Shown here: positions 9,755 to 20,551 of the stretch, piece by piece | Numbering within the stretch: the stretch's first letter is position 1 | How the letters are laid out: every line of letters starts with the position of its first letter | Assembly (NCBI GenBank): GCA_011037195.1 | Contig: JAAEAF010014502.1 | Coordinates: forward strand, 152,715-216,714 | Length of the DNA: 64,000 nt | Direction of reading: 5' to 3' | Source: Triatoma infestans | Lineage: Eukaryota > Arthropoda > Insecta > Hemiptera > Reduviidae | Notes under the pieces: generated by a model | The model's input: only the letters and a program-made list of their open reading frames with translations | Database searches by the model: none | What the model was told of the DNA's origin: nothing | Position numbers and translations under genes: made by a program

Positions 9755-11000
9755 GTGAGATTCATAAGATCCAAAGAGCGGAGAAGCACATTAAATGAAT
9801 CGAAAGTTAGTTACTCCCTCCACCTAGGCCAAACTAGAAAGGGACAGTTCTATTCATACAAATAGAGCGATAGCCGTTCGTAGAGAGACAGTTCGGGATA
9901 GTTTATGACCAGTTTACAACCAGTCAGCCACCTTCTACTACCTTCTTCTTACTCAGCCAGTGTGCCTCTTTATATTTCTCGCTACCTAACTTCTATTTAA
10001 CTATAAAGCACTTGCAACTTGTGTGTTCTCTCATTACACAGTGTAGAACTTTATGTTTTTACACCAGTTTCAGCTTTCTGTTTTGCAGCAGGAGTATTCG
10101 TTTGAATGATAGGAATTCCATGACTTGCTTTCTTAGGCAAGGCTAATTTTGGTGCTTTTAAAGTGAGGACACCGTATGTCGAAAGATTCGATATAAGAGC
10201 ATGATGTAATGGGATCCGAATCATTAAAGATTCATAGGATCCGAAGAGCGGAGAAGCACATTAAATGAAAAGAAGTTAGTTACTCCCCCCATCTAGGAGA
10301 CTAGGAGCAGACTAGGAAGGGACAGTTCGATGCATATAAAAAAAGCCACAGCCTACAATTCAGGACATTTTAAGACCAGTTAACAACCAGTCAGCAATCT
10401 ATCTACTATCTTCTTATTAGTCAGCCAGTCTGTCTCTTTATATTTCTCTCGCTACCTAACTTCTGTTATACTTGTAAAGTCCTTGCAGTTTGTGTGACCT
10501 CTCATTACACAATGTACAATTTTATGCTTTACACTAGTTTCAGCTTTCTATTTTACTGTAAGAGTATTCGTTTGAACGATAGGAATTTTATGCTTGCATT
10601 GTTAGGCAAGGCCAAGTTTGTTGCTTTTAAAGTAAGGACACCGTATGTCGAAAGACGATACAAGAGCATGATGTAATGGGAGGATCCGAAGAGCGGAGGA
10701 GCACATTAAATGAATCAAAAACTTAGTTACTCCCCATCTAGGGTCAGACTAGGAAATGACAGTTCGATTCATATAAATAGAGCGAGAGCAGTACAGTTCA
10801 GGACCTATCTTCTACCTGCTTATTATTCAGCCAGTCTGTCTCTATATATATATATATTTCGATATATATACTTCTATATACTTGTAATTCCTTGCAGATT
10901 GTGTGTTCTTTCATTATACAGTGTTCAGCATTTCATCTAGTTTATTTCTCTAAAACCCCTTCTCTCTAATTCTCTCTCCTTCTCATATCCATTATCGTAG
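9755..11000 (+). mobile_element. tandem array of short-LTR (TRIM-like) element
   Basis: Three consecutive units start at about 9755, 10205 and 10672. Each opens with the LTR start TGTAATGGGATCCGAAG or a degraded form and carries a TATA-like promoter (tatataa/catataaatagagcg type). The first two units run through about 130 bp of non-LTR sequence (containing gagtattcgtttgaa and gtgcttttaaagt blocks) straight into the next unit. The third ends like a full LTR near 10999. The arrangement LTR-internal-LTR-internal-LTR without coding capacity fits a TRIM that has formed a concatemer. Solo copies of the LTR lie at 18307-18649, 33049-33986, 34235-34587 and 56190-56506. Confidence 0.65.
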
Positions 11001-11820
11001 TATGATAATATGTGGAATGTTCCAAATTATTATGGCTTATTCACAGTTATAACTTATCACTTTTATTTGTAACTTTTTTCTTAAATATTGATTTTACCGT
11101 ACGAGGAGAGTGCGACATTTTCAAATGTTGTTGGAGTTTGTGCCAATCTTATTGGCACTGTCTACCGGTCTACAATTTACCTTCCATAGATGATAACCAA
11201 CATTTACCCCCACCACCTCTATATTTATGTTAACTAACGGAAGTAAAAGTTTCAGTTATTTAAAAGAAAAAGTTGTCGAATGTTTATAATATGCTATTTA
11301 ATTGCAGTAAGACGAAAACGTAGGAGTGTTTTGCATAGATTTTTTCATTTCGTATTTTTGGCCATCACAGGATTTGTGGCATTTGGGCACATCCATCATT
11401 AATGACAGAGTGGATATCATGTCCGTCATGCTTAGAATTTCGACCTATAACTTAAAGTCGCGTAATCAGGGTTTTAAATTACTATAGTTATTGAAAATAC
11501 CATTCCTATAGTTATTGAAAATACCATTCTAAATCTATTATAATTCAAAATAGTTATAATTCAAATAGTTATAATTCTATAAAACTAGATGCTTATAAAA
11601 TTATTATCGTTTAACAAAATCTAGTCACATAATAGGTGTGGTCCTTTAAAATGCATTCCCCTTGAACTAACATTAGTAAAAGCATAATAGTTCTTATTGT
11701 TGCATTGTCAGAAATCTCAGGTAACGGCAACTTTTTTGCACTAACACACCTTCAATAACTTTTATTACTAATTTCTTTTATTTGAATACCTACATAAATT
11801 ATCTTATTTATTTTATTTTT
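11001..11820. other. unclassified region
   Basis: No supported gene. A short direct duplication (ttattgaaaataccattc) lies at about 11488-11527. Otherwise AT-rich. Confidence 0.5.
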
Positions 11821-11821
11821 T

Positions 11822-12756
11822 ACTTTCTCTTACTCCTAGTAAGAGGGAGTAGGCATTGTAACCGTGTCAAATTTTCGATATCGAGTTTTCACCGGAAATA
11901 TCCTCCATTTTGAGGTCCCCTGAGTACAAAAAAGTGGTTTTTAGCAAATGGTCTGTGTGTGTGTGAGCATAGCTCAAAATCGAAAAACCGTAGAAAGTTG
12001 AAACTTGATATTCCGTTTAGGGATCAACATGGGATCTGACAGTACGTTATCTGTCCAAATTCCTCAACCGGAAGTACCACGGTTAGTTTTTTTACTTTTT
12101 GCGATTTTCTCAAAAATGGCTCCAACGATTTTTTTCAAACTTGGTACATAAAATACACATACAAAATGAACATTTCTCCGGAAAAATTCATATAAGGGGG
12201 TACTTTTGGGGTAGGGGTGGGGTTACGGCTTCCTCTAAAGTACTGTTTCAGTTTATTAGACAATTCTGTCATCTAAATAATATTAATTTAAAATAATTTG
12301 TTGATGAAATTCCGAGTTTGAAAGAAATCGGATGACCGAAAGTGCGTTTACTTTACCACTTTACTAAATGATCTTTTCACTTTTTCGCGATTATCTCAAA
12401 AATGACTCTGGTGATTAGAAAATCATCCTCTGGGAAAGAATAAAATATTTCTCTGGGAAAATTCATTTAAGGGCACCTTTAGGGGACGGTGGAGTTATGT
12501 TTTTCCCTAAAGTGCTATCATAGTTGATTATACAATTCTATAATCCAAACAAAATTAATTATAGAAATAAATAGATGGCCGAAATTCAGAGTTTCAAGAA
12601 AATTTATAACCTGGAAGTGGGCTTTTACAGTTTATTCAGTTTTCGACGAATTTCATTAAATTTGGTACACTAGCTATAAAATTTGTCAATAATAACTTTG
12701 AGAACTGGAGTAAGAGAAAGTTGCATGATTGTTTCACACCAGATTTTTTTAATTAT
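11822..12756 (-). mobile_element. HINE-like repeat, copy B
   Basis: A near full-length copy on the minus strand. Its 3' hairpin, CTCTTACTCCTAGTAAGAG, is at 11827-11845 and its 5' end (complement of tctggtgtgaaacaat) closes near 12752. The subterminal inverted repeat ggagtaagagaaag is at about 12708-12721. A short GT tract at 11953-11964 marks the internal microsatellite site. Length is about 935 bp. The 65-codon frame at 12099-12296 is part of the repeat and is not a gene. Confidence 0.6.
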
Positions 12757-13767
12757 TTTATCTGGCGTTAAACGTTAACGCCAAATATTTAGTTATTACT
12801 TTTATGCTAAAAATCAACTCAATAATACTTTAATTTAAACAAATCACATTTATATTCCGCAAAACGTAGAGTGATACAATGAAACAATATAAATTAATAC
12901 GACATCTCGTTTTATAGCATACATAGAGATTAGATCGCAGCATCACTATTTTTAAAAACACTTTTTAGGTATATTAGGAAATGTCTGACCGAGAAGACAG
13001 CGGTGCACATCGAAGAATTGGGGTTAAAAATTGAGCAATTATTTTAAGAATTGAGCTGATATTTTTACTACTGTAATGACATGGCAAAGTCATTGACATC
13101 GGCAAAGTACACCAAAGAAATAATTTACAAAAGGTGAAAACAGTGACTCTGTTGGCCGCCGACAGCCGCGGTCAACCAAACAAACAACAAAGCCTTTCAT
13201 CAATTCTCACATCAAAAGGCAGGCACCGCGATAAGTATGGCCACTAAATAAGGTCAGAAAATTACGAAGGTCGCACAAGGCCGCACACTAAGACAGATGT
13301 CTTGGTGTGAATGTGAACAACAGTATATATAAATTATATGATATACGACGAAGGGGTTATTATATCATCTACGACCAAACTATACACGAGCGGCAATTCA
13401 CAGTTATATTCAACTTATCATTCTCGTAGTTGTGCACTTTAGTTCGTTATTTTAACCATTCTAAATTATCAGCTATTTATCTTCTATTTATTATTAAGTA
13501 TTTTATTATAGTTATTAGTTACCATTTAGCACGTTTAAATTATTGTTAAAATACAGTTTATTTTTATATAAAAATCCGTTTAATAATTCGAGCACTAACT
13601 TCCAAATCTCTCAAACTAACTTCCACCCTCTTCAAGACATCTGCTACTCCAGGAATCACACATCAAACGATTCCATTACATCTAATATCTGATTCCATTA
13701 CACTACCTTCAGTTATTGTTGTAAAAGAAAGTATTACGACTTTTTCTGTTTTATAAAAAAAAAAAAA
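12757..13767. other. unclassified region, possible old DNA transposon
   Basis: Between two HINE-like copies. Around 13010-13330 there is less AT-rich, vaguely coding-like sequence. One broken frame resembles the arginine/proline linker seen after the helix-turn-helix of Tc1/mariner transposases, but no catalytic motif is visible. I make no firm call. Confidence 0.25.
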
Positions 13768-14740
13768 TCTGGTGTGAAACACTCACAAAACTTTCTTTTA
13801 CTCCAGTTCTCAAAAAAATTATAATTGACAAATTTTTTTGTTAGTGTAATAAATTTAATGAAATTCTTCGAAAACTGAAAAATTATTCAGTAAATGCGCA
13901 CTCCGCAGGCGTAATTTTCTTGGAACTCGGAATTTTGGCCATTTATTTCTATTAATTTTGTTTTGATTATAGAATTGTATAATCACTTCAGAGAAAAACA
14001 TTACCCCCACCCCTTCCCTAAAAGTGCCCTTAAATGAATTTTTCCAGAGAAATGTTTTAAATAAATGTTGTAAATCTTTGAATGTTTAGTTTATATTAAA
14101 AGTTTCAAGAAAATCGTCGAAGCTATATTTTAGAGAAAATAGCAGAAAACTGAAAAATACTTTTCAATAAAAACGCACTTCCGATGATCCGATTTTTTTC
14201 AAACTCGGAATTTCAACAACATATTTAATTGTAATTAACTTATTTAGATGGCAGAATTGTCTAACAAACTGAATAGAATAAACCATTAGAGGAAGTCATA
14301 ACCCTAACTTTCCCCCAAAAGTACCCATAAATGAAATTTTTCCGGAGAAATGTTCTAAAGTTGTAGCTCTTTGTATGTGTAGTTGATGTACCGAGTTTCA
14401 AGAAAATCGTTAGAGCCATTTTTGAGAAAAACTCAGAAAAGTAAAAAAACCAACTAGTAAAGTGGTATTCCGGTTGAGGAATTTTGACAGATAACGTACT
14501 ATCAGATCCCATGGTGATACCTAACGAATATCAAGTTTCGACATTCTACAGTTTTTCATTTTTGAGCTATGCTGTTCACATACATAGATATAGATACACA
14601 CACACACACAATTTTCTAAAAACCACTTTTTTTGACTCAGGGTACTGCAAAACGGATATTTCCGGTGAAAACGCGATATCGAAAATTTGACATGATTACA
14701 ATACTTCCTCTTACTAAGAGTAAGAGGAAGCAAAAATTGA
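13768..14740 (+). mobile_element. HINE-like repeat, copy C
   Basis: Starts with TCTGGTGTGAAACACTCAC at 13768 and ends with the 3' hairpin CTCTTACTAAGAGTAAGAG at 14708-14726. The subterminal ctttcttttactcc block, the repeated cacttcc-type blocks and a CA tract near 14595 are all in family order. About 970 bp. The minus-strand frames at 14261-14512 and 14521-14892 are antisense to the repeat and are not supported as genes. Confidence 0.65.
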
Positions 14741-15432
14741 ATGTATATTTTTGAGGTCCTGTAAATAAGAACAAAAATATTTCTTGACGAATGTTTCTCG
14801 ATGTATATTTTCTGTGTGCACGGGTGTGTGTGAACAAAATTCTTAAAAACCGTTAAGAAACTGATATGAAGGTTTCGGGCAAAATCCATCAAATTTACTG
14901 GTGAATAGTTTGTTGTATGTTCGCAATTTTCTCCACAATAATGTTGTCAACGTTTTTTTCTTTAAACCAAAGAAACATCAGATACTAACTAAACATATAA
15001 GTATTTACCACGTTTATTTGTAGTGCGTATGGGTGTTGTGGAATTCTAGAGCAGCTGCTAAGGTAAACTTCCCACTAAAATGCCACTTAGTAGTACAATT
15101 GTAGTATTCTACAACTGTATCATGTTAAGTTACAATGAAAAACTTTGTAAAAATTCCAGAATTTGAAGACACTCTGTTTACTGGAAGTGCGGCTGAACAC
15201 GGACATTTCCAAAAAATGTATAATTAACCATTGTGCAAAAGTCTGCCCAGGTCTGATATATAGACCATTCGCTAACATTTTTTTTCGTCTTCAGGGACTT
15301 TAAACATATTCTTCCGGTAAAAAAATTCAATTTCATAAATTTCTCACTACAGCAGTACTTTCTCTGGCAGCAGTTAAAGAAAGCAAGAAGCCAAATCTGG
15401 AAACTATTGACCAAGTTACAATAATGATAATA
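14741..15432. other. degraded HINE-like fragments
   Basis: Contains decayed pieces of the HINE-like family, including a cttccggtaaa block and the end-like block cagcagtactttctct near 15350. No gene is supported. Confidence 0.35.
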
Positions 15433-15510
15433 TTTAGGGAGGAGAATAGTTAAGTGGGTTAGTGTACTGGACTCCCACGCAGAGCCTGGGTTCGAGTCCC
15501 ACTACGTTTC
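15433..15510 (+). mobile_element. tRNA-derived SINE head fragment
   Basis: Contains the tRNA-like head with B box GGTTCGAGTCC at 15489-15499 and a degraded A-box region. The SINE body and tail are missing; PLE-derived sequence follows directly. Confidence 0.6.
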
Positions 15511-15527
15511 GTACCATTCATAGAAGA

Positions 15528-15868
15528 AAAAGTGCATAGATTTATAACAAATTTACCCTTGCACTTTTTCTTCACTTCAATGCTGTACAATAATATACCT
15601 TTTCTCCAAAAATTTTTCCAGAGCTCCTGAAGAAGGGCACCAATAATACCCGAAACGTAGAGCAACAAAGAATTCTTTTTTATTTAAAACTTCTTTGGCC
15701 TTTGCCTAATAAACATCTCATTATAATTTCTTTAACGCCCGACTACTTGAAAACCATTTTAGAAATTTCTTTAGTGCAGCAATTTGCGTCTAAATTTCCT
15801 TTCCATTAATCCCCACAACATTAAATAGTATTAGTTGTTGCAAAATATAAAATAACATAAAATAATTA
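15528..15868 (+). mobile_element. PLE-derived half element with hammerhead
   Basis: Matches the right half and flank of the inverted element at 51228-51640: the caaatttacccttgcac block, a ccttttctc block, the hammerhead, a tgcctaataaacat block and a cagcaatttgcgtctaa block. Like that locus, it is followed directly by a SINE. Only one arm is present. Confidence 0.55.
15623..15663 (+). ncRNA. hammerhead ribozyme-like motif H6 (intact core)
   Basis: CTGAAGA is at 15627-15633, with unpaired A at 15634. Helix II pairs GGG 15635-15637 with CCC 15649-15651. GAAA is at 15652-15655, and GTA at 15657-15659 is a permitted NUH triplet. Stem I is perfect: GCTC 15623-15626 with GAGC 15660-15663. Confidence 0.6.
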
Positions 15869-16093
15869 GGGAAGAGAATAGCTAAATAGTTAGCGTACTA
15901 GACTCCCACGCGGAGGCCTTGGTTCGAATCCAGCTGTGCTACCCTTAGATTTTTTTTTCTTCCTAGGAGCCTCTAACGAGAGAACACTTGTCAACATAGA
16001 TGTTGTGAACGTAGATGTTGACGCGCCTTAAATTAAAAATAATAATAATAATAATAATAATAATTAGATACGAATAATAATAATAATAAAATA
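15869..16093 (+). mobile_element. tRNA-derived SINE with (AAT)n tail
   Basis: Has a tRNA-like head with B box GGTTCGAATCC at 15921-15931, a body, the conserved gttgacgcgccttaaatta 3' end at about 16018-16036, and an (AAT)n tail to about 16090. An internal segment of the body seen in other copies (gtccggaggccggca block) is missing here. Confidence 0.75.
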
Positions 16094-16372
16094 ATATCAA
16101 TAGTTATAGATATATTGCATTTGTTAAGAGTTTAGTTACACTAAATCTAGGTTACAAAATAACCGCTAAACCAATTGCAGCAAACTTTCTTTTTCTATTG
16201 TATCTACTTTCATCAGTGTTCAATGATGCATTCATTTATTTTGTAAAAAATGTTTACTTTAGATTGAAGAATGCAAAATTAGATTTATATATACAGATTT
16301 TACTAGATTCATACATTCATGTTAATCTAGAATGACTTTCTATACAACTGGTAGAATACTTAACATTGAAAT

Positions 16373-16613
16373 ATCACTATCACAGAGAGGGAAGGGGTTA
16401 GCTCAGTGGTAGCGCGTTGGACTAGTAACGCGGGGGTCCCGGGTTCGAGTCCAGCTGTGCTGCCCTTAGATTTTTCTCTTCCTTGGAGCGTCTATAGTTC
16501 ACAATCCGGTGATGGGCAGTGTTAACTGTAGTTAGAAGTGCACTGAATGGACTCCGGGCGCCAATAAACATAAATATTGACGCGCCTTAAAATTTAAAAA
16601 AAAAAATCACTAT
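16373..16613 (+). mobile_element. tRNA-derived SINE, complete, with target duplication
   Basis: The best copy. A box TAGCTCAGTGG is at 16399-16409 and B box GGTTCGAGTCC at 16442-16452, giving an internal RNA polymerase III promoter. The body runs to the gacgcgcctta 3' end and an A-rich tail. The direct repeat atcactat at 16373-16380 and 16606-16613 is the target duplication. The head resembles a tRNA with an AGT anticodon region (tRNA-Thr-like, inference). It is inserted in a HINE-like copy. Confidence 0.8.
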
Positions 16614-16671
16614 AGAAGGAAACATCTGCAATATCCCCCTCCTCCCAAAACATGTCAAAAATCATTTATCC

Positions 16672-17889
16672 CAGAAAAATATGTATTTTTTATTTTTATT
16701 TTATTATAATTGCTTTATTAAACATTGAAAATACAGACAAAGATACAATAATAAGCATATTACTGTCATGGCTTTAGCCGTCTGCCAGGAGTGCAGGTAT
16801 TATAAATATAAACAAAAATCCTACATATATTCAAAATTAATAATCTTATTTATACATATAATACTATAATGGGTACACATAAATATTTATATATACAATT
16901 TAATCAGACTGCTTTAAAAATTAAAGTTTTCCACAAGAAAGTTCCTATAAAACAAAGCTTCTTTTATAAAATTAATTAAATTATACCAATCACCTCCATT
17001 CAAGAGCTCTGTCATCTGGAAATCTGTCAAATATTGCTGATTAAAATACTTGGACCTTTTATCTTTAAATATAGGACAACGTACCAGAAAGTGGAACACA
17101 TCCTCATTTTCGACTTTATTACAAAGAGAATATAAATAAATTTTATCCTTTATATAAGGCTTATAATTTAAATTTAATAACTCTCCTCTAATTTTTATTA
17201 ATAGTCCTATATCCTCCGTGTTTAGGGTCTTTACATCCAAGGAAAGCTGACGATAAATACCATGAAATGTACCTTTTGACGCCTTATTCTTTAGATCCTT
17301 ACAATAAAAGTCTATTAACCATTTTTTTAATGAAATTTCACACTCTTTCCATTTATCCGGTGGGTTTACGCCCAGGCAAAAATTAAAATTTATTTTTTCC
17401 GACCACACATTCCACTCCTCAAACCATGATATTTTCTTCCTTATTATTTCTTGGGCCACTAACTTAGTTAAACGGAATTATTTTTGTTCCAAGACCCTCC
17501 AAATATATTTAAAGTGAAGAAGGAAAGTGAAAGCACAAATTGGGGTGCACTTTGTTTCAATATAAACCATATAATTTGGAGTGTTACAAGGAAGCCTGAA
17601 CAACTTCTTGAAAAAACTCTCTGTACCCTTTCTACATGGTCCGAGCATTGGTATCTTCAAACTGGCAACCATAAGTAAGGATGGAGCGAGATACGGCCTT
17701 AAACAGATCATACTTTGCAGAAAGAGGAATATCTTTATTTGCTATTAAAGTCGACCATACACTATTAACGGCAAGCAAAGCTTGACGAGATTTTCTATTC
17801 CAAAACTGGCTAAATGACAAAGAAGGCGTAAGTTCCATTCCTAAATATTTATAGGAATTTACTACTTCAATTACCTGGCAGAAAAATAT
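16672..17889 (-). mobile_element. 5'-truncated LINE, with target duplication
   Basis: The direct repeat cagaaaaatat at 16672-16682 and 17879-17889 brackets a 1.2-kb minus-strand insertion whose 3' end (16683 onward) is A-rich on the element strand. It holds the C-terminal part of a LINE polyprotein in several frames. The host sequence on both sides is the HINE-like family, so the LINE arrived later. Confidence 0.7.
16914..17838 (-). pseudogene. LINE ORF2 C-terminal region, frameshifted
   Basis: Three overlapping minus-strand frames read in order as one decayed protein. 17632-17838 has the post-RT segment MELTPSLSFSQFWNRKS and SILTYGCQ. 17478-17711 continues with FFKKLFRLPCNTPNYMVY. 16914-17459 gives the C-terminal domain with CNKVENEDVFHFLVRCPIF, a Cys/His motif of the C-x3-E-x3-HFL-x2-C type common at LINE C-termini. 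The RT catalytic motifs lie beyond the truncation. The clade cannot be fixed from this part; I- or CR1-like are possible. Confidence 0.65.
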
Positions 17890-18306
17890 ATAAAATCAAC
17901 TGATAATCCTGCGCATGGCAATGTCAATAAAAAGGATTCATGAAAATTGTTGGAAAGGTTTTCAAGAAAATCTCTACACAAAAAACTATAATTATTCAGT
18001 AAAGTGTTAATTTCGAAAAAGGAATTTTAAATCCATAATGTCCTATCTTATCGCTTGGTGAGATCCAAACGAAACATGAGGTTTAAACTTATTACGATTT
18101 TCAGTTTTACGCCTGTATATATGCATACAACAAACACATAATCACATATTCACTGATTCTCTCCGAGACCAATTTAAGAAAGAAAAAACAAAATCTTTTT
18201 CTGATTTAGAGGACCTCAAAACAGATATTGCCAGTGAATATTCAATTTCGAAAGTTTGACACGACCGAATAAATCTGGTATGAAACAGTCACACAACTTT
18301 TTCTAA
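17890..18306. other. degraded HINE-like sequence
   Basis: Contains family blocks (ggacctcaaaacagatat; the tttgacacga block near the 3' end), followed by a fresh 5' end, aatctggtatgaaacagtc, at about 18276 that is cut by the solo LTR. Confidence 0.5.
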
Positions 18307-18649
18307 CTGCTGTAATGGAGAGAGAAATAAGAGAGAATAGATTTTGAAAAAATAAACTAGAATATAAGCTAAACACTGTATAATGAAGAGAGACACAAAA
18401 CTGCAAGGACTTTACACGTATTTAGAACTTAGGTAGCGAGAGATATAGACTGAGTAATAAGAAAGGTAGTAGAAGGTTGCTGACTCGTTGTTAACTAGTC
18501 GTAAACTGTTGTATAAACTATTTCTTGTAGGGCTAGCTCGGCTGTATATATACAGAGTCTCCCACTCTAGTCTGGCTAGAGTATTTGTAGCGAATAACTA
18601 GATTGTCAATTTTGTGTTTCTCTCTGCTCTTCGGATCCTATTACACTGC
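18307..18649 (-). mobile_element. solo LTR of the short-LTR family, 4-bp duplication
   Basis: 18311-18645 (335 bp) runs TGTAATGG...CTATTACA on the plus strand, in reverse orientation relative to the array at 9755-11000. The direct repeat ctgc at 18307-18310 and 18646-18649 is the target duplication. TG...CA ends, a 4-bp duplication and a TATA-like box identify a retroviral-type LTR left by recombination. Confidence 0.8.
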
Positions 18650-19057
18650 CATTTACGTAAGTAGTTATAATTGGCAGATTATCTTTAAGTTTATTATATA
18701 ATTTATTAAATTTTCAAATTTTATTCAATATTAATAAAAAAAAAAAAAAAAAAAAAAATTAATCTAAATTAATAAAATCAAATTTTTTGAAGTAAACATG
18801 ACGACTTCCCTAACTTTCCCAGAGCCTTCTCAGAATCAATTTTCTCGAAAAAAATTACAGACATTAAGTGATATTTATGGTTTAGTATACCATATTTAGT
18901 GAAACCCGTTGGTATCTTTTGGAGAAAATTTCAGAAAAACTGAAAACACCGCTCATAAAGTCGCACTTCTCGATCAACCGATTTTTTTTAATTTCAGAAA
19001 TTTGACCAGTGCATTTTGATTGTATTAATATTGTATTGATCATAAATCGTATAATTG
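18650..19057. other. degraded HINE-like sequence
   Basis: A poly-A run near 18737-18758, then decayed family blocks (cttcccta, ttttctcgaaaa, gtcgcacttctcgatc). The same host copy continues after the inserted elements at 20391-20462 and 20790. Confidence 0.45.
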
Positions 19058-19107
19058 ATTAAATTAGTAAAACAAGTAAAAAATTAGTTTTAATCTTTAA
19101 AAGTTTA

Positions 19108-19145
19108 TTCGACGTTTTGGATTCTTTGGTGTCCTTCCTAGGGAA
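19108..19145 (-). ncRNA. hammerhead-like motif H7 (core decayed)
   Basis: Aligns with the motif at 1461-1501, but the core reads CTAGGA and the GAAA block is AAAA. Inactive relic. Confidence 0.3.
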
Positions 19146-19474
19146 CTACATAAACAAAACAAACAGAGATACAGAAAATTGCATGATAAAGAAACTAGAA
19201 CATTTAACGATTAAAAAATATTAAAAAGATTACGATACCTGTAAAAGCAGTTTAGAGAGTTGAATGTTAGAGGAGGTTTGTGTTGGGTTTACTTGCGAAG
19301 AAGGCAGAGAAGAGAAAATTTAAAAGTTGGGAAGTAAGAGGAGTGGTAGAGAGAGAAACAAATCAATAAGTAATTATAACAATAATAAATGAATAGAAAT
19401 AAACTAGAAAATGAGTGGAAAGTGTAGAAAGTTGGTATGTGTAATTTAGTGTAGGGGGGGCCTTTTTTGATGAA

Positions 19475-20187
19475 AGTAAAACAAAATACATGGACTTAAG
19501 CCCAAACGGCAATTGTGCGGTAGCCCATTGAAAAGTAGAGGGCTTTTCTTTTGAGACGGTAAAATCATTTATATCCTTAGGGGCTGAGCTGAACAGCGAA
19601 AATAGGATTGCACCCGAGGTAAATTATAGGATCATGGCCGGATACCGTGCTTATTTTGCCAATTTGAAGCTATTCCGTTCTTCTCTATTGTCTCGTAAAA
19701 CAAAAATTAATTTATATAAAACATTAATAAGGTCAATTGTGACATATTCCGCGGAAACTTGGACCCTCTGTGTGCCAACTGTGAATCAGTTAAGAATATT
19801 TGAAAGGAAGATTTTAAGAAAGATATACGGTCCCACATTGGTGAGGGGAGAGTGGAAAATAAGAACGAATAATGAGCTTTATGAGATGTATCAAGAAAAT
19901 GACATCTTGCAATTCATAAAGGCAAGAAGAATCGAATGGTTGGGCCATGTGGTACGATGCCGGACAATTGGATGCCAAAAAAACTACTTTTCTCCAAAAT
20001 GGAGTGAACAAGAGGTAGAGGGTGGCCGAGAAGACGTTGGATGCAAGATGTGGAGGCCGAATTGCAGAAACTGGGAGTGATTGATTGGTGGAGGAGGGCG
20101 TTGGGCAGAGAGAGGTGGTGCGATGTTGTCAGGGAGGCCAAGGTTCGCATAGAGCTGTAGAGCTATTTAGTAAAGTAAAGTAAAAGA
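19475..20187 (+). pseudogene. RTE-like LINE ORF2 C-terminal fragment
   Basis: Frame 19634-20080, with in-frame sequence upstream, encodes the region after the RT domain: FIYLGAELNSENR, then YSAETWTL, FERKILRKIYGP, WKIRTNNELYEMY and RRIEWLGHVVRC. This ETW-FERK-LR-IFGP-WLGHV series is the hallmark of RTE-type arthropod LINEs. It is 5'-truncated, with no RT catalytic motifs. The 3' end carries a short taaag tandem, typical of RTE tails. The string aaagtaaaa flanks both ends and may be the target duplication, though it is A-rich and ambiguous. The frame decays after residue 130. Confidence 0.75.
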
Positions 20188-20513
20188 AGAGGTAATGACG
20201 TCCTTGTCTTTTTTGTAGTTGATGGAGTTAGGATTGATTCGGAAAGAAATCGCTTCAGGTGGTTGGAATAGTTGGTTAGGACCGAAGCATTTCGGAAATC
20301 AAATCAATTTTGGCCTCAGCCAACTAATATTTTGCTTGTTTGACTTACAGCTGCCAAACATAAGTACTGTTTATATCAATTAAATTAGTACTTTAGTGGA
20401 ATGACTGGCGTCACCCATCCAGCAAAATACCGTTTAATAAATTTTACCTAGAAAAACTGTTGCAAATAAAAAGTATCAGAGATTTTCCGGGATAGCCGGC
20501 TTCTTTTTATGGT

Positions 20514-20551
20514 CATCGACCGCTTTCGGGCATTCGCCCATCTTCAGGATG
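20514..20551 (-). ncRNA. hammerhead ribozyme-like motif H8 (intact core)
   Basis: On the minus strand: CTGAAGA (complement at 20541-20547), GGGC/GCCC helix II, GAAA (complement at 20524-20527) and GTC (complement at 20518-20520). The perfect CATC/GATG stem I is formed by 20548-20551 and 20514-20517. One unpaired base follows the core. Confidence 0.6.

Larger units (their letters stand above)
19058..20390. mobile_element. PLE-derived hammerhead element E2 with nested LINE
   Basis: The perfect 12-bp direct repeat attaaattagta at 19058-19069 and 20379-20390 is the target duplication. The left end matches the 727-1591 element, including the hammerhead arm. The interior matches the reverse complement of that element's cargo, and the right end has the ggcctcagccaactaat terminus. 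The right hammerhead arm has been deleted. An RTE-like LINE fragment (about 19475-20187) is inserted in the cargo. Two copies of one composite with clean duplications show that this inverted-repeat form is itself mobile. Confidence 0.65.

Noticed and set aside
12999..13330. Tc1/mariner transposase
   Set aside because: Only a short basic linker-like segment is suggestive; there is no DDE motif, inverted repeat or TA duplication.
16381..16460. tRNA gene (A and B boxes present)
   Set aside because: The same head is repeated at many loci joined to a common body and a gacgcgcctta/AAT tail, so it is a SINE and not a functional tRNA gene.
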